Assembly: GCF_002858675.1 (NCBI RefSeq)
Contig: NZ_PJZF01000010.1
Coordinates: forward strand, 1 to 64,000
DNA: 64,000 bases
From: Chimaeribacter californicus
GTDB lineage: Bacteria; Pseudomonadota; Gammaproteobacteria; Enterobacterales; Enterobacteriaceae
Reading direction: 5' to 3'
Shown here: piece by piece, positions 36,552 to 48,079 of the stretch
Layout: each line of letters begins with the position of its first letter
Position numbering within the stretch: position 1 is the first letter of the stretch
The notes under the pieces: generated by a model
What the model was told of the DNA's origin: nothing
Databases searched by the model: none
Seen by the model: only the letters and a program-made list of their open reading frames with translations
Translations under genes and position numbers: made by a program

Positions 36552-37106
36552 TCAGAGCGACTGCTGGAAAAACTGCTGGGCAAGAAACAGCGCGCTCACA
36601 TTACGTGCCTCGCGGAAATCCGGCTGTTGCAGCAACTCCATCATGCGCGCGAGCGGCCAGCGCACCTGCACCAGCGGCTCCGGCTCATCCCCTTCCAGCT
36701 TTTTCGGGAAGAGATCGCGGGCAATGACGATGTTCATTTTGCTGGAGAAATAGGACGGCGCCATGGTCAGCTTCGTCAGGTGGTCGAAGCGCTGTGCGCC
36801 ATACCCCACCTCTTCCATCAATTCACGGTTGGCAGCGTCCAGCACGCCTTCACCCGGATCGATCAATCCTTTCGGGAAGCCGAGCTCATAATCCTCAATG
36901 CCCACCGCATACTCACGGATAAGCAGCAGATCATCGCCGATAACCGGCACAATCATCACGGCTTCGCGCTCTGAGGGGCGCATGCGTTCATAGACGCGCT
37001 GTTCGCCATTGCTGAATGCCAGGTCAACCGACTCCACGTTGAACAGCCGTGAGCGCGCCACGGTTTCAACTTTCAGGATTTTTGGTTTTTGCAGAGGTTT
37101 TTCCAT
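36552..37106 (-). CDS. nudE: Nudix hydrolase NudE (ADP compounds)
   Basis: NudE hydrolyses ADP-ribose, NADH and diadenosine polyphosphates. The product is 184 residues; the Nudix box runs from 80 to 102 with Glu86, Arg94, Glu95, Glu98 and Glu99 all present. It begins MEKPLQKPKILKVETVARSR. Confidence 0.94.
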   Translation of the reverse strand: MEKPLQKPKILKVETVARSRLFNVESVDLAFSNGEQRVYERMRPSEREAVMIVPVIGDDLLLIREYAVGIEDYELGFPKGLIDPGEGVLDAANRELMEEVGYGAQRFDHLTKLTMAPSYFSSKMNIVIARDLFPKKLEGDEPEPLVQVRWPLARMMELLQQPDFREARNVSALFLAQQFFQQSL

Positions 37107-37142
37107 GTCATCCCCAAGAATACGAGCCTGCGTCAGGCGTTA

Positions 37143-37162
37143 ACCATGACCCCTGTCATGGT
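37143..37162. repeat. Inverted repeat upstream of nudE
   Basis: ACCATGAC CCCT GTCATGGT has perfect 8-bp arms, 37 bp before the nudE start. It could be an operator or a hairpin in the nudE leader. Confidence 0.5.
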
Positions 37163-37582
37163 GGGCTACATCACGGTGTGCTACACCCTCACGCGTTCAG
37201 GCCGGCGTAATGGGCAGCCGGTAGTGGTACTGACTCCGGCAGGCGATCTCATTGTGCGTTACCAGATACGGCCACGGCAATTCCCTGCTGAGTTTTTACT
37301 TATTATTAACAGAGCCGGCCCGCTTGCTACAGGCTTTTTTCTGTGCGGAACGCGCTTTTTTACGGCATTATGCGGCACCGGGCAATTTCTTTTGGCGGCT
37401 TTGCAAGATCTTTTTCAATCAATTGGTTACGATTACGGCGATCCGTGGGCAAAATAGGATTATGCCGATATTGGCAGGGCACGCTGATTGTTATCATCCA
37501 ATGAGGTCTATATTTGCCCTATCCTTTTATCACCGCTGGTTAAGCCCGGTATACCGTTCTCTCTGGTGGTACGTTAAGCTGC

Positions 37583-37612
37583 TTGCATGTCACAACACAC
37601 ACTTAATATACT
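37583..37612 (+). promoter_or_regulatory. Candidate igaA promoter
   Basis: TTGCAT and TATACT lie 18 bp apart and would give a leader of about 40 nt. A TTGACA at 37626 is too close to the start codon and has no -10 partner. Confidence 0.5.
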
Positions 37613-37660
37613 GTTTTTAAAAGAGTTGACAAACGTCAGCGTCGCCCTAACGGGGAATAG

Positions 37661-39805
37661 ATGAGCACAATAGCCGTAGTATTGGCTGCACTGTTTGCCA
37701 TGCTGATCGTTATCGGGGGTTATTTGAGAAGTATGTTGCGTCATCGTGCGCCTTTTGCTTCGTCGCTGCCTTTCATGAAGCCAACCCATCGTAAACTGAC
37801 TCCGGAAGAGCGTCAGGCCGTCGAGCGCTACCTGCGCCAAAGTGACCGACTGAGCCTCAGTTCGCTCTCTGCCAGCAATAATATCTTCTCCCTGCGGGAC
37901 AAACTCACCTTAACGCCCAAGAGCGACACGGTCTATTCACTGACCAAAGCGATCACCCGGTATGGGGTAGCCAGTGATGAGCCGAACAAGTGGCGCTATT
38001 ACCTGGATACGGAAGAAGTGCACCTGCCGCCGTTCTGGGAACCTTACATCACGCAGGACAACCAGGTTGAGATCATCCGTACCCAGACCATTCCGCTGGT
38101 AATCTCCCTGAACGGCCATTCACTGCTCAACCATGTGTATGACCGGCGCACTGCCCCGGCCCCGGTGGTGGTGGCACCGTCGCAGAATGCGTCTATCCGC
38201 AAGGAAGAGAGCGAACATATTGAGCTGCTCACCATCCGCAGAGAAACGCCGGAAGAGCACGCCCTTTATCAGTCCAGCGGCGTGCGTGAGGCGTTTGCGT
38301 TGTCCGGCGCGATGATTCTGCTGTTTTTCAGCCTGACCAGCCCGATGGTGTTCCTGCCGTGGCTGATCCTGCTCGCCGTGATCCTGAGCGCCTGGGCCGG
38401 TTGGCGGCTGCTGCGCCGCCCGCAGGAGCGTGACCTGAAGGAGATTCACTGCCTGCGCGGCGCGCCGAAACGCTGGGGGCTGTTTGGCGAGTCGAACCAG
38501 GGCAATATCAGCAATATCTCTCTCGGCATTATCGACCTGATCTACCCGGCGCACTGGCAGCCTTATGTCTCGCGCGATCTCGGGCAGGTCACCGATGTGG
38601 ACATCTACCTCAACCGGCAGGTGGTGCGTCAGGGCCACTACCTCTCGCTGCATGAGGAGGTAAAGCACTTCCCGCTGCAACGCTGGGCTAAAAGCCTGGT
38701 GCTGATGTGCGGTTCGCTGCTGGTGTTGCTGATGTTGACCAGCTACATCTCCCTGAGCCTGCCGCTGAAGCTGAGCCTGGCGTGGATTCAGGGGGCCAGC
38801 AGCACGCAGGTGACCAGCGTACAGGCACTTGAGAATACGCCGCTGCGCATCGGGGATACCTTGCGGGCACAGGGTAACGGCATGTGTTACATCCCGCCGA
38901 ATTACCAGAATACCAGGCACTACGCCTTTATGCCGTTTGACTGTTCCGGCATTTACTGGAATAACGCCGCGCCGCTGCCGCTGCCGGAATCTGACACGAT
39001 TGAGAAAGCGTCAGCCCTGTTGTCGGCGGTGAATAACCAGTTGCACCCGGCCGGCGGCATGGACCAGAACATCAACCCGCAACTGGCCACCGCGATTGAG
39101 AAGTCAGGCATGATCCTGCTGGATAATTTTCCGGATATCGTGCTGAAAACGCAGGCGTTGTGCAGTAATGATGAAGATTGCGTCCGGCTGAAGAATGCAC
39201 TGGTCAACCTGGGCAATGCCCAGAACTGGAGCGCGCTGGTGAAGCGGGCGGAGTCCGGCAGTATGCGCGGCATGAATGTGCTGTTGCGCCCGGTGAGTGC
39301 AGAATCGCTGGATAATCTGGTCAACAGCGCGGCCTCTTCCTTCTTCTTCCATGAAACACACCGTGCAGCGGAAGCGTTAAACAGCCCGCCGCCGGGCGGC
39401 TTCCTGATCAGCAGCGATGAAGGCAAGCAATTAGTCACCCACACGCCGCCTGCCCTGCCGCTTTACGATTACAGCGCACAGGAACAGTGGCATGAGTTGC
39501 AGCGCCTCTCCAGCCTGCTGCTGCATACACCGTTCCGGGCCGAGGGGATCATTACCAACATCACCATTGATGCCAACGGCACGCGGCACATCTCGCTGCA
39601 CAGCGAGCCAGATATGATCACGCTGTGGCGTTACATGGGCACCAGCCTGCTGCTGCTGCTGGTGACGGTGAGCTTTATTGTGAATGCTGTTCTGCTGGTG
39701 AAGCGCCTGCGCCGCCATCAGCGCCGGATCAGTGATATTCAGCACTATTACGATCACTGCTTTAACCCGTCACTCTCCCCGATGCCGCTGCGCCCGTTCA
39801 GCTGA
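37661..39805 (+). CDS. igaA: IgaA, inner-membrane attenuator of the Rcs system
   Basis: IgaA (also YrfF or UmoB) holds the Rcs phosphorelay off by contacting RcsD and responds to RcsF; it is essential in several enterobacteria. The product is 714 residues. Membrane segments lie near 2-22, about 205-250, about 340-365 and about 655-680. Cytoplasmic loops lie between, and a large periplasmic domain covers roughly 365-655, with Cys residues in NGMCYIPPNYQ and FDCSGIYW and ALCSNDEDC. It heads igaA-yrfG-hslR-hslO. Confidence 0.93.
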   Translation: MSTIAVVLAALFAMLIVIGGYLRSMLRHRAPFASSLPFMKPTHRKLTPEERQAVERYLRQSDRLSLSSLSASNNIFSLRDKLTLTPKSDTVYSLTKAITRYGVASDEPNKWRYYLDTEEVHLPPFWEPYITQDNQVEIIRTQTIPLVISLNGHSLLNHVYDRRTAPAPVVVAPSQNASIRKEESEHIELLTIRRETPEEHALYQSSGVREAFALSGAMILLFFSLTSPMVFLPWLILLAVILSAWAGWRLLRRPQERDLKEIHCLRGAPKRWGLFGESNQGNISNISLGIIDLIYPAHWQPYVSRDLGQVTDVDIYLNRQVVRQGHYLSLHEEVKHFPLQRWAKSLVLMCGSLLVLLMLTSYISLSLPLKLSLAWIQGASSTQVTSVQALENTPLRIGDTLRAQGNGMCYIPPNYQNTRHYAFMPFDCSGIYWNNAAPLPLPESDTIEKASALLSAVNNQLHPAGGMDQNINPQLATAIEKSGMILLDNFPDIVLKTQALCSNDEDCVRLKNALVNLGNAQNWSALVKRAESGSMRGMNVLLRPVSAESLDNLVNSAASSFFFHETHRAAEALNSPPPGGFLISSDEGKQLVTHTPPALPLYDYSAQEQWHELQRLSSLLLHTPFRAEGIITNITIDANGTRHISLHSEPDMITLWRYMGTSLLLLLVTVSFIVNAVLLVKRLRRHQRRISDIQHYYDHCFNPSLSPMPLRPFS

Positions 39806-39923
39806 TCGCCTTCCTGCAAGACGCCGGGCAGAAACGCCCGCGTCTGTGCTAGGCTAAACGTTTACAGCGCGCCCTCTTTCTCTCCTCTGCACGCTGCTGA
39901 TTCACACAGACAGGAATTTTTTT

Positions 39924-40598
39924 ATGCCGCCGGATTTTGACTGGACCTGCATCGATACCGTTTTGCTGGACATGGATGGCACGCTGCTCGATCTGGAATT
40001 TGACAGCTACTTCTGGTTGCAGCATGTCCCGCAAACGCTCAGCGAACGGCGCGGCATTCCGCTGGCGCAGGCGCAGGCGTTGATTGAGGCCCAATATCAG
40101 GCGGTGCAGCATACGCTGAGCTGGTATTGCTTTGATTACTGGAGCACCACGCTCGATCTGGACATCCACAGCATGACGCACGCCCTGGGCCACCGTGCCA
40201 GCGTCCGTGAGGATACCCTGCCCTTCCTTGAGGCCCTGCGGGCACAGGGAAAACGCACCATTTTGCTGACCAATGCGCACCCACACAGCCTGGCGGTAAA
40301 AATGGCGCATACCGGCCTTGATGCGCACCTTGATTTATTGCTATCCACCCATACATTTGGTTATCCCAAAGAGGATCAGCGCTTGTGGCAGGCGGTGCAG
40401 CAGCACACCGGGTTCGATCCGGCGCGCACATTATTTGTGGATGACGGTGAACCCATTCTGGATGCGGCCAAACAATTCGGCATCCGCTACTGCCTGGGCG
40501 TTGAAAACCCGGACTCCAGCATGGCGAGAAAGACTTTTTTGCGCCATCCCTCAATGCATGACTACCGCACGTTGTTACCGGCCGCTCCCCGCCCATAA
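39924..40598 (+). CDS. yrfG: HAD-family GMP/IMP nucleotidase YrfG
   Basis: The product is 224 residues. HAD motifs are DMDGTLLDLEFDSYFW (nucleophile Asp near 16), LLTNAHPH, GYPKEDQRLW and FVDDGEPILDAA. The E. coli homologue dephosphorylates GMP and IMP. A hairpin lies in the 118-nt gap after igaA. AGGAAT precedes the ATG. Confidence 0.92.
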   Translation: MPPDFDWTCIDTVLLDMDGTLLDLEFDSYFWLQHVPQTLSERRGIPLAQAQALIEAQYQAVQHTLSWYCFDYWSTTLDLDIHSMTHALGHRASVREDTLPFLEALRAQGKRTILLTNAHPHSLAVKMAHTGLDAHLDLLLSTHTFGYPKEDQRLWQAVQQHTGFDPARTLFVDDGEPILDAAKQFGIRYCLGVENPDSSMARKTFLRHPSMHDYRTLLPAAPRP

Positions 40599-40619
40599 CG
40601 ACCCGTTCAGGAGGTTGCG

Positions 40620-41027
40620 ATGAAGGAGACCCACCAGGATGACAATGCCGTCCGTCTGGATAAATGGCTGTGGGCCGCACGCTTCTATAAAACCCGTGCC
40701 CTGGCCCGTGAAATGATTGAAGGCGGCAAGGTGCACTATAACGGACAGCGCACCAAGCCGAGCAAGCTGGTTGAGGTGAATGCCGAGATCAAGCTTCGTC
40801 AGGGAAATGATGAGCGTACCCTGATTGTGCTGGCCGTGACCGCACAGCGGCGGGCCGCCCCAGAGGCGCAGCTGCTGTATGAAGAGACGGCGGCCAGTAT
40901 CGAAAACCGGGAGAAAGTGGCGCTGGCGCGTAAAACCCAGTCGCTGACCATGCCCCACCCCGACCGGCGCCCGGATAAGAAAGAGCGCCGCAACCTGATT
41001 AAATTTAAATATGGCGAAGGTGAGTGA
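40620..41027 (+). CDS. hslR: Heat-shock protein 15 (HslR)
   Basis: Hsp15 has an S4 RNA-binding domain and rescues 50S subunits that still carry peptidyl-tRNA after heat shock. The product is 135 residues. The S4 domain is at about 12-75 ([20 protein letters not shown]) and the tail is basic. AGGAGG lies before the ATG. hslO follows within 26 nt. Confidence 0.95.
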   Translation: MKETHQDDNAVRLDKWLWAARFYKTRALAREMIEGGKVHYNGQRTKPSKLVEVNAEIKLRQGNDERTLIVLAVTAQRRAAPEAQLLYEETAASIENREKVALARKTQSLTMPHPDRRPDKKERRNLIKFKYGEGE

Positions 41028-41052
41028 GCCTCCGCTGCACAGAGAGACTATT

Positions 41053-41955
41053 ATGGCTAATCAAGATTCCAACGCGACGCACGACCAGCTGCATCGTTTC
41101 CTGTTCGAGAACCAGGCCGTGCGCGGTGAACTGGTGACCCTGAGTGACACCTACCAACAGGTACTGGAAAACCACCACTACCCGGCGCCGGTCAAAACCC
41201 TGCTGGGTGAGTTGCTGGTCGCGACCAGCCTGCTGACGGCCACCCTGAAATTTGACGGTGACATCACTGTGCAGATCCAGGGCGACGGCCCGCTGAAAAT
41301 GGCGGTGGTCAATGGGAATAACCGCCAGGAGATGCGCGGCGTTGCCCGTGTGCAGGAAGAAGCCGCCATCGCGCCGGAAAGCACGCTGAAGCAGATGATC
41401 GGCAATGGCTACCTGGTGATCACCATTACTCCGGCCGAAGGTGAGCGCTATCAGGGCGTAGTGGGCCTGGAGGGCGACACGGTGGCAGAGTGCCTGGAGA
41501 ACTACTTCCTGCAATCTGAACAGCTGCCGACCCGCCTGTTCATCCGTACCGGCGAAGCAGACGGCAAACCGGCCGCCGCCGGTATGCTGCTGCAGGTTCT
41601 GCCGGCGCAGAATGCCTCCACCGATGATTTCGATCACCTGACCCAGCTGACCGCCACCGTGAAAAGCGAGGAGCTGTTCAACCTGCCGGCGCACGAGGTG
41701 CTGTACCGCCTGTATCACCAGGAAGAGGCCACGGTGTATGAGCCGCAGAGCGTGTGCTTCCGTTGCAGCTGCTCGCGCGAGCGCTGCGCGAATGCCCTGC
41801 GTGCGCTGCCGGATGAAGACCTGCAAAGCATTCTGGAAGAAGAAGGCCAGATTGATATGCATTGCGATTATTGCGGTGCCGACTACGTTTTCGACAAGGT
41901 CGATGTCGGCGCGCTGCGCAATGCGGGCAATGAGCCAAACCCACAAATTCATTAA
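41053..41955 (+). CDS. hslO: Redox-regulated chaperone Hsp33 (HslO)
   Basis: Hsp33 becomes an active holdase when oxidants form disulfides in its zinc centre. The product is 300 residues. The zinc ligands are present as Cys238-x-Cys240 and Cys271-x-x-Cys274, with two extra cysteines at 235 and 245. The start at 41053 ([20 protein letters not shown]) follows AGAGAG; an in-frame start at 41011 would overlap hslR and is less likely. Confidence 0.95.
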   Translation: MANQDSNATHDQLHRFLFENQAVRGELVTLSDTYQQVLENHHYPAPVKTLLGELLVATSLLTATLKFDGDITVQIQGDGPLKMAVVNGNNRQEMRGVARVQEEAAIAPESTLKQMIGNGYLVITITPAEGERYQGVVGLEGDTVAECLENYFLQSEQLPTRLFIRTGEADGKPAAAGMLLQVLPAQNASTDDFDHLTQLTATVKSEELFNLPAHEVLYRLYHQEEATVYEPQSVCFRCSCSRERCANALRALPDEDLQSILEEEGQIDMHCDYCGADYVFDKVDVGALRNAGNEPNPQIH

Positions 41956-41964
41956 TTTTTCTGA

Positions 41965-41990
41965 GGCAGCCTCCCGGCTGCCCTTTTTTT
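41965..41990 (+). terminator. Terminator after hslO
   Basis: GGCAGC CTCCCG GCTGCC is followed by seven T residues, 10 nt past the stop. Confidence 0.9.
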
Positions 41991-42160
41991 GTCCAATCCC
42001 TCGCTAATCTTGCGTACGTTTCATTTTATGACGTGTGCTATCTCCCAGAATTGTTAAAAATAAGTGTTCTCTATTATTTTTTTTGACCCCCATCGCGTTT
42101 AATACAGACCGTGACCCTACACACTGTGTTAGTAACGTATAGCAACTAAGGAGTAGTGAA

Positions 42161-43780
42161 ATGCGTGATCACGGTATAACACCTGATACCCTGGCCGCCT
42201 ACGGCATCCATAATGTCAGCGACATTGTCTATAACCCGGACTATGCGCGCCTGTATCAGGAGGAGACAGCCCCAGGTCTGCAAGGCTATGAGCGTGGTAT
42301 TGAGACCAGCCTGGGCGCGATTGCTGTGGATACCGGCATCTTCACCGGCCGTTCGCCGAAAGATAAATATATCGTCCGGGATGACACCACGCGCGACACC
42401 GTCTGGTGGGCGGATAAAGGCACCGGCAAGAATGATAATAAACCCTTAAGCCAGGAAACCTGGAACGCGCTGAAAACCTGCGTAACCGACCAGCTCAGCG
42501 GCAAACGCCTGTTTGTGGTGGATGCCTTCTGCGGTGCCAACCCGGACAGCCGCCTGAAGGTACGTTTTATTACCGAAGTGGCCTGGCAGGCCCATTTCGT
42601 TAAAAACATGTTTATCCGCCCGACAGACGAAGAACTGGCTGAGTTTACGCCCGACTTCATCGTGATGAACGGCGCGAAATGCACCAACCCTAACTGGCGT
42701 GAGCAGGGGCTGAACTCTGAGAACTTTGTGGCGTTCAACCTCACGGAAAACATCCAGTTAATCGGCGGCAGCTGGTATGGCGGCGAGATGAAAAAAGGGT
42801 TGTTCTCTGTGATGAACTACCTGTTGCCGCTGAAAAATATTGCCTCTATGCACTGCTCGGCCAATGTGGGCGAACAGGGTGACGTCGCCGTCTTCTTCGG
42901 CCTTTCCGGCACCGGTAAAACCACCCTCTCTACCGACCCGCAGCGCCAGCTGATTGGCGATGATGAGCACGGCTGGGACGATGACGGCGTGTTCAACTTT
43001 GAAGGCGGCTGCTACGCCAAAACCATCAAGCTCTCCGAACAGGCTGAGCCGGAGATCTATCACGCTATCCGCCGCGATGCGCTGCTGGAAAACGTGGTGG
43101 TACGCGAAGACGGCACCATCGATTTTGATGACGGCTCAAAAACGGAAAACACCCGCGTCTCTTACCCGATCTACCACATCGACAATATCGTTAAGCCGGT
43201 GTCGAAAGCGGGCCACGCGACGAAAGTGATTTTCCTGACCGCCGATGCCTTTGGTGTGCTGCCGCCGGTCTCCAAACTCACGGCCGACCAGACGCAATAC
43301 CACTTCCTGTCCGGCTTTACCGCCAAACTGGCCGGTACCGAGCGCGGCGTGACTGAGCCGACCCCCACCTTCTCGGCCTGTTTCGGCGCAGCCTTCCTGA
43401 GCCTGCACCCGACACAGTACGCGGAAGTGCTGGTGAAACGTATGCAGGCCGCCGGCGCCCAGGCTTATCTGGTCAATACCGGCTGGAACGGCACCGGCAA
43501 ACGCATTTCGCTCAAACATACCCGTGCCATCATCAACGCCATCCTCAGCGGTGAACTTGATCAGCAGGAGACCTTCACACTGCCTATCTTTAACCTGGCA
43601 GTGCCGGTGGCGGTACCGGGTGTGGATCAGCATCTGCTCGACCCGCGCAATACCTACAGCGATGCCGCGCAGTGGCAGGAGAAGGCGGAAGATCTGGCGC
43701 GCCAGTTCATCACCAACTTCGACAAGTACACCGATACCCCGGCAGGTGCCGCCCTGGTGAAAGCCGGCCCGGCGCTCTGA
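42161..43780 (+). CDS. pckA: Phosphoenolpyruvate carboxykinase (ATP)
   Basis: PckA makes PEP from oxaloacetate in gluconeogenesis. The product is 539 residues, close to E. coli. The P-loop [11 protein letters not shown] lies near 248-258, the kinase-2 region [20 protein letters not shown] follows and FSACFGAAF lies near 405. A strong AAGGAGT site precedes the ATG. The E. coli gene is catabolite-controlled; I see no perfect CRP palindrome in the 170 bp upstream here. yhgE, present before pckA in E. coli, is absent. Confidence 0.97.
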   Translation: MRDHGITPDTLAAYGIHNVSDIVYNPDYARLYQEETAPGLQGYERGIETSLGAIAVDTGIFTGRSPKDKYIVRDDTTRDTVWWADKGTGKNDNKPLSQETWNALKTCVTDQLSGKRLFVVDAFCGANPDSRLKVRFITEVAWQAHFVKNMFIRPTDEELAEFTPDFIVMNGAKCTNPNWREQGLNSENFVAFNLTENIQLIGGSWYGGEMKKGLFSVMNYLLPLKNIASMHCSANVGEQGDVAVFFGLSGTGKTTLSTDPQRQLIGDDEHGWDDDGVFNFEGGCYAKTIKLSEQAEPEIYHAIRRDALLENVVVREDGTIDFDDGSKTENTRVSYPIYHIDNIVKPVSKAGHATKVIFLTADAFGVLPPVSKLTADQTQYHFLSGFTAKLAGTERGVTEPTPTFSACFGAAFLSLHPTQYAEVLVKRMQAAGAQAYLVNTGWNGTGKRISLKHTRAIINAILSGELDQQETFTLPIFNLAVPVAVPGVDQHLLDPRNTYSDAAQWQEKAEDLARQFITNFDKYTDTPAGAALVKAGPAL

Positions 43781-43790
43781 TCCCTCTCTT

Positions 43791-43824
43791 CAGGCGCACC
43801 CGGTGCGCCTGATTTCCTCTTTTG
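43791..43824 (+). terminator. Terminator after pckA
   Basis: CAGGCGCA and TGCGCCTG pair around a 5-nt loop and a T-rich tail follows, 10 nt past the stop. Confidence 0.82.
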
Positions 43825-43891
43825 CCGGGCATGTTTACCGCGCAAACCCTGTGTTACATCCGTTCCCTCTCTGTATTGATAAGTGTTCCCT

Positions 43892-44134
43892 ATGGCTACC
43901 CTGACAATCCGCAATCTTGATGATGAAATAAAAGAGCTGCTGCGCCTTGCCGCAGCACGCAATGGCCACTCGATGGAAGAAGAAGTGCGCGCCATTCTCC
44001 GGCAGGCGATGTTGGGCAGCACGCCCAATTACGGCCTCGCCAGCCGGGTTCGCCAGCGCTTTGCCGCGTTGAGTGACAGCGAGCTCACCGTGCCGGCGCG
44101 GGATGTACCGCCCCGCCAGGTGGAGATTGAATAA
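43892..44134 (+). CDS. FitA-like ribbon-helix-helix antitoxin
   Basis: The product is 80 residues. The N terminus MATLTIRNLDDEIKELLRLA is a typical ribbon-helix-helix DNA-binding domain of FitA/VapB antitoxins; the C-terminal half is expected to wrap the toxin. An in-frame GTG lies three codons upstream (43883). No clear ribosome site precedes the ATG. It overlaps the toxin by one base (TAATG). Such antitoxins repress their own operon. The pair is absent from this place in E. coli, which suggests gain by transfer. Confidence 0.87.
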   Translation: MATLTIRNLDDEIKELLRLAAARNGHSMEEEVRAILRQAMLGSTPNYGLASRVRQRFAALSDSELTVPARDVPPRQVEIE

Positions 44135-44607
44135 TGATCGTGCTTGATACCTGCATTATCACGGAAATTATCCGCCCTGACCCCCACCGGCAGGTGATGC
44201 AGTGGCTGGATGCGCAAGACGCCAACCAGCTCTGCCTGACTGCCGTCACCGTGGCGGAACTGTTTACCGCCATCCAGTCCCTGCCCGGCCCCCGGCAGCG
44301 CCAGCTAAACACGGCACTGCTGGCCTTGCTGAATGAGGAGTTCACTCAACGGCTGCTGCCGTTTGATGCCCACTGCGCGCTGCGCGCCGCTGCCCTGGCC
44401 GCGGAACTGCGCCAACAGGGCATCACACTCGCGCAATCTGACCTCTATACCGCGGCGATCTGCCTGCATCATCAGGCGCAACTGGTGACGCGCCACCCTG
44501 AAGATTTCCACTACTGCGGCCTCCCGGTGCTCAACCCGTGGGGCGAACAGGGCAAACCCCGCTTCCACGAAGAAGCAGCAGAATATTATGTGATGAGCCG
44601 GAAATAG
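44134..44607 (+). CDS. FitB/VapC-like PIN-domain ribonuclease toxin
   Basis: The product is 157 residues with a PIN fold. The four acidic residues that hold the metal in FitB/VapC enzymes are visible: Asp5 (MIVLDTC), Glu42 (VAELF), Asp103 (AQSDLYTAA) and Asp124 (TRHPEDF). Active toxins of this type cut tRNA, rRNA or mRNA. The C terminus is about 15-20 residues longer than typical FitB (EEAAEYYVMSRK). All active-site residues are intact, so it is probably functional. Confidence 0.87.
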   Translation: MIVLDTCIITEIIRPDPHRQVMQWLDAQDANQLCLTAVTVAELFTAIQSLPGPRQRQLNTALLALLNEEFTQRLLPFDAHCALRAAALAAELRQQGITLAQSDLYTAAICLHHQAQLVTRHPEDFHYCGLPVLNPWGEQGKPRFHEEAAEYYVMSRK

Positions 44608-44818
44608 CGCTGCGCAGGAGAGCGTAATACGCCGGAAGGCGTAAAACGCAGGAGCCGGAAGCCTGAAGAAGGGGTGAAATACCGGGGAACAGGCACACAG
44701 GCGAGCGGCATTAAGCCGGGTTAATTAAGCCGGATAATCATGTGGGGGCTGCCGATCCTGGCGATGTGCTGCCTCGTGCATCGCCCCCTGAACATGCGTG
44801 TTGGCCTGAACGCACCCC
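44608..44818. other. Spacer between the toxin gene and envZ
   Basis: This 211-bp stretch has no gene that I can support. It holds short imperfect repeats, such as AAGCCGG twice around GTTAATT (about 44714-44734) and several CGCCGGAAG/GCCGGAAG copies (44631-44665). It may mark the edge of the insertion that brought the toxin-antitoxin pair. Confidence 0.4.
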
Positions 44819-46938
<2,120 letters not shown>

Positions 46939-47400
46939 CTCTTTACTCCCAAAGGCTTAAGCCTGAACCCTCGCGGGCATAATTAACCCGGACAACCTGT
47001 CGCGTGGACGGCCGATTACCGCGCCATACTCACTTATCTTTTCGCTTACGGCGTACCGTTTTTACCGGCATGCCATGCTGCGTGTTAAACACGGGCTATT
47101 GTTAAAAAACTCCGCCGCTTCAGACAGCGATATATGGTATATATTCTAGACGAAATTGTTACAAAGATTATTGATTTCCCCAATTATCAATACTTTTGCC
47201 GCTTCGCTGCACACCGGTTATTTTCTCGCCGCACGCCTCTCTTTTTTCAGCTGCCTTCTAAACTCCGGTGTTTATACCCTGTAACGCAAGTAAATTTCAC
47301 CGACTTTGTGACCGGCCGGGCAGGCGGCAATAAGCGGTGTTAATTCCTGCCGTCAGAGGCTATAAAGAGCCGATGAGAATGAGACTGCGAAGGGCGCCGG
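46939..47400. other. ompR-greB divergent control region
   Basis: This 462-bp spacer holds the ompR promoter candidate (47136-47164) about 200 bp upstream of ompR, leaving a long leader as in E. coli. A 69-codon open frame at 47134-47343 has no supporting signal. A weak -10-like TATAAA at 47361 may serve greB. Confidence 0.5.
47136..47164 (-). promoter_or_regulatory. Candidate ompR-envZ promoter
   Basis: On the minus strand TTGTAA (47164-47159) and TATACC (47141-47136) are 17 bp apart, in an AT-rich context. Confidence 0.5.
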
Positions 47401-47949
47401 ATGAAAAGTGATTTAATCACCCGCGAAGGGTACAACAGGCTGAAAAAAGAGCTCGATTTCCTGTGGCGGGAGCGCCGCCCGGAGATCACCGAAAAAGTGG
47501 CGTGGGCCGCCAGCCTGGGCGACCGCAGCGAGAACGCCGACTACAAATATAACAAGCAGTTACTGCGTGAAATTGACCGCCGGGTGCGTTTCCTGCGCAA
47601 ACGGCTGGAAGCGGTGCGGGTCATTGATTACTCGCCGCAGCAAGACGGCAAAGTCTTTTTCGGTGCCTGGGTCGAGGTAGAAAATGAAGCGGGCGAGGTC
47701 AAACGCTTCCGCATCGTCGGGCCGGATGAGATCTATGGCCGCAAGCAGTACATCTCGATTGATTCGCCGATGGCGCGGGCGCTGATCAAAAAAGAGGTGG
47801 ATGACGAGGTCAACGTCCCGACGCCGCTCGGCATCAAAGTCTGGTGCGTGAACCTGATTGAGTACCTGCCGGATGAGGCCGATCAACCGGTAGACCCTGA
47901 CCTCTCCGGTGAGCAGGAACAAGGCAGCCCAGAGACGCCGCCCGGCTGA
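47401..47949 (+). CDS. greB: Transcript cleavage factor GreB
   Basis: GreB enters the secondary channel of RNA polymerase and triggers cleavage of backtracked RNA. The product is 182 residues. The coiled-coil domain (1-75) contains the tip acids in GDRSENADYKYN, and the C-terminal FKBP-like domain contains GRKQYISIDSPMARAL. The last 24 residues (DEADQPVDPDLSGEQEQGSP and on) are an acidic Pro-rich tail not present in the 158-residue E. coli protein. Confidence 0.95.
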   Translation: MKSDLITREGYNRLKKELDFLWRERRPEITEKVAWAASLGDRSENADYKYNKQLLREIDRRVRFLRKRLEAVRVIDYSPQQDGKVFFGAWVEVENEAGEVKRFRIVGPDEIYGRKQYISIDSPMARALIKKEVDDEVNVPTPLGIKVWCVNLIEYLPDEADQPVDPDLSGEQEQGSPETPPG

Positions 47950-47987
47950 CGCATCCGGCGGTAAATGTTCCGAAACCGCCCCACATC

Positions 47988-48024
47988 GCCGCCAAATGCC
48001 GCCCGCTGCTGGCATTTTGGCGGC
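47988..48024 (+). other. Hairpin between greB and tex
   Basis: GCCGCCAAATGCC and GGCATTTTGGCGGC pair over 13 bp with one bulged T around a 10-nt loop. No T run follows. It may be a processing or weak terminator structure. Confidence 0.6.
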
Positions 48025-48079
48025 ACACTCCGTATAACGGAGCCCTGATTTGACAACCCCTTAGCTTACGACAGATACC

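Larger units (their letters stand above)
37107..37660. other. nudE-igaA divergent spacer
   Basis: This 554-bp spacer is unusually long for this region. It contains a perfect 8-bp inverted repeat (37143-37162) near nudE and a candidate igaA promoter (37583-37612). A 122-codon frame (37252-37620) has no ribosome site or family resemblance and is probably chance. Confidence 0.5.

Noticed and set aside
37252-37620. 122-codon frame in the nudE-igaA spacer
   Set aside because: No Shine-Dalgarno, aromatic-rich composition unlike neighbours, and it overlaps the igaA promoter candidate.
37626-37631. TTGACA box before igaA
   Set aside because: No -10 partner at 16-18 bp, and the start point would fall at or inside the start codon.
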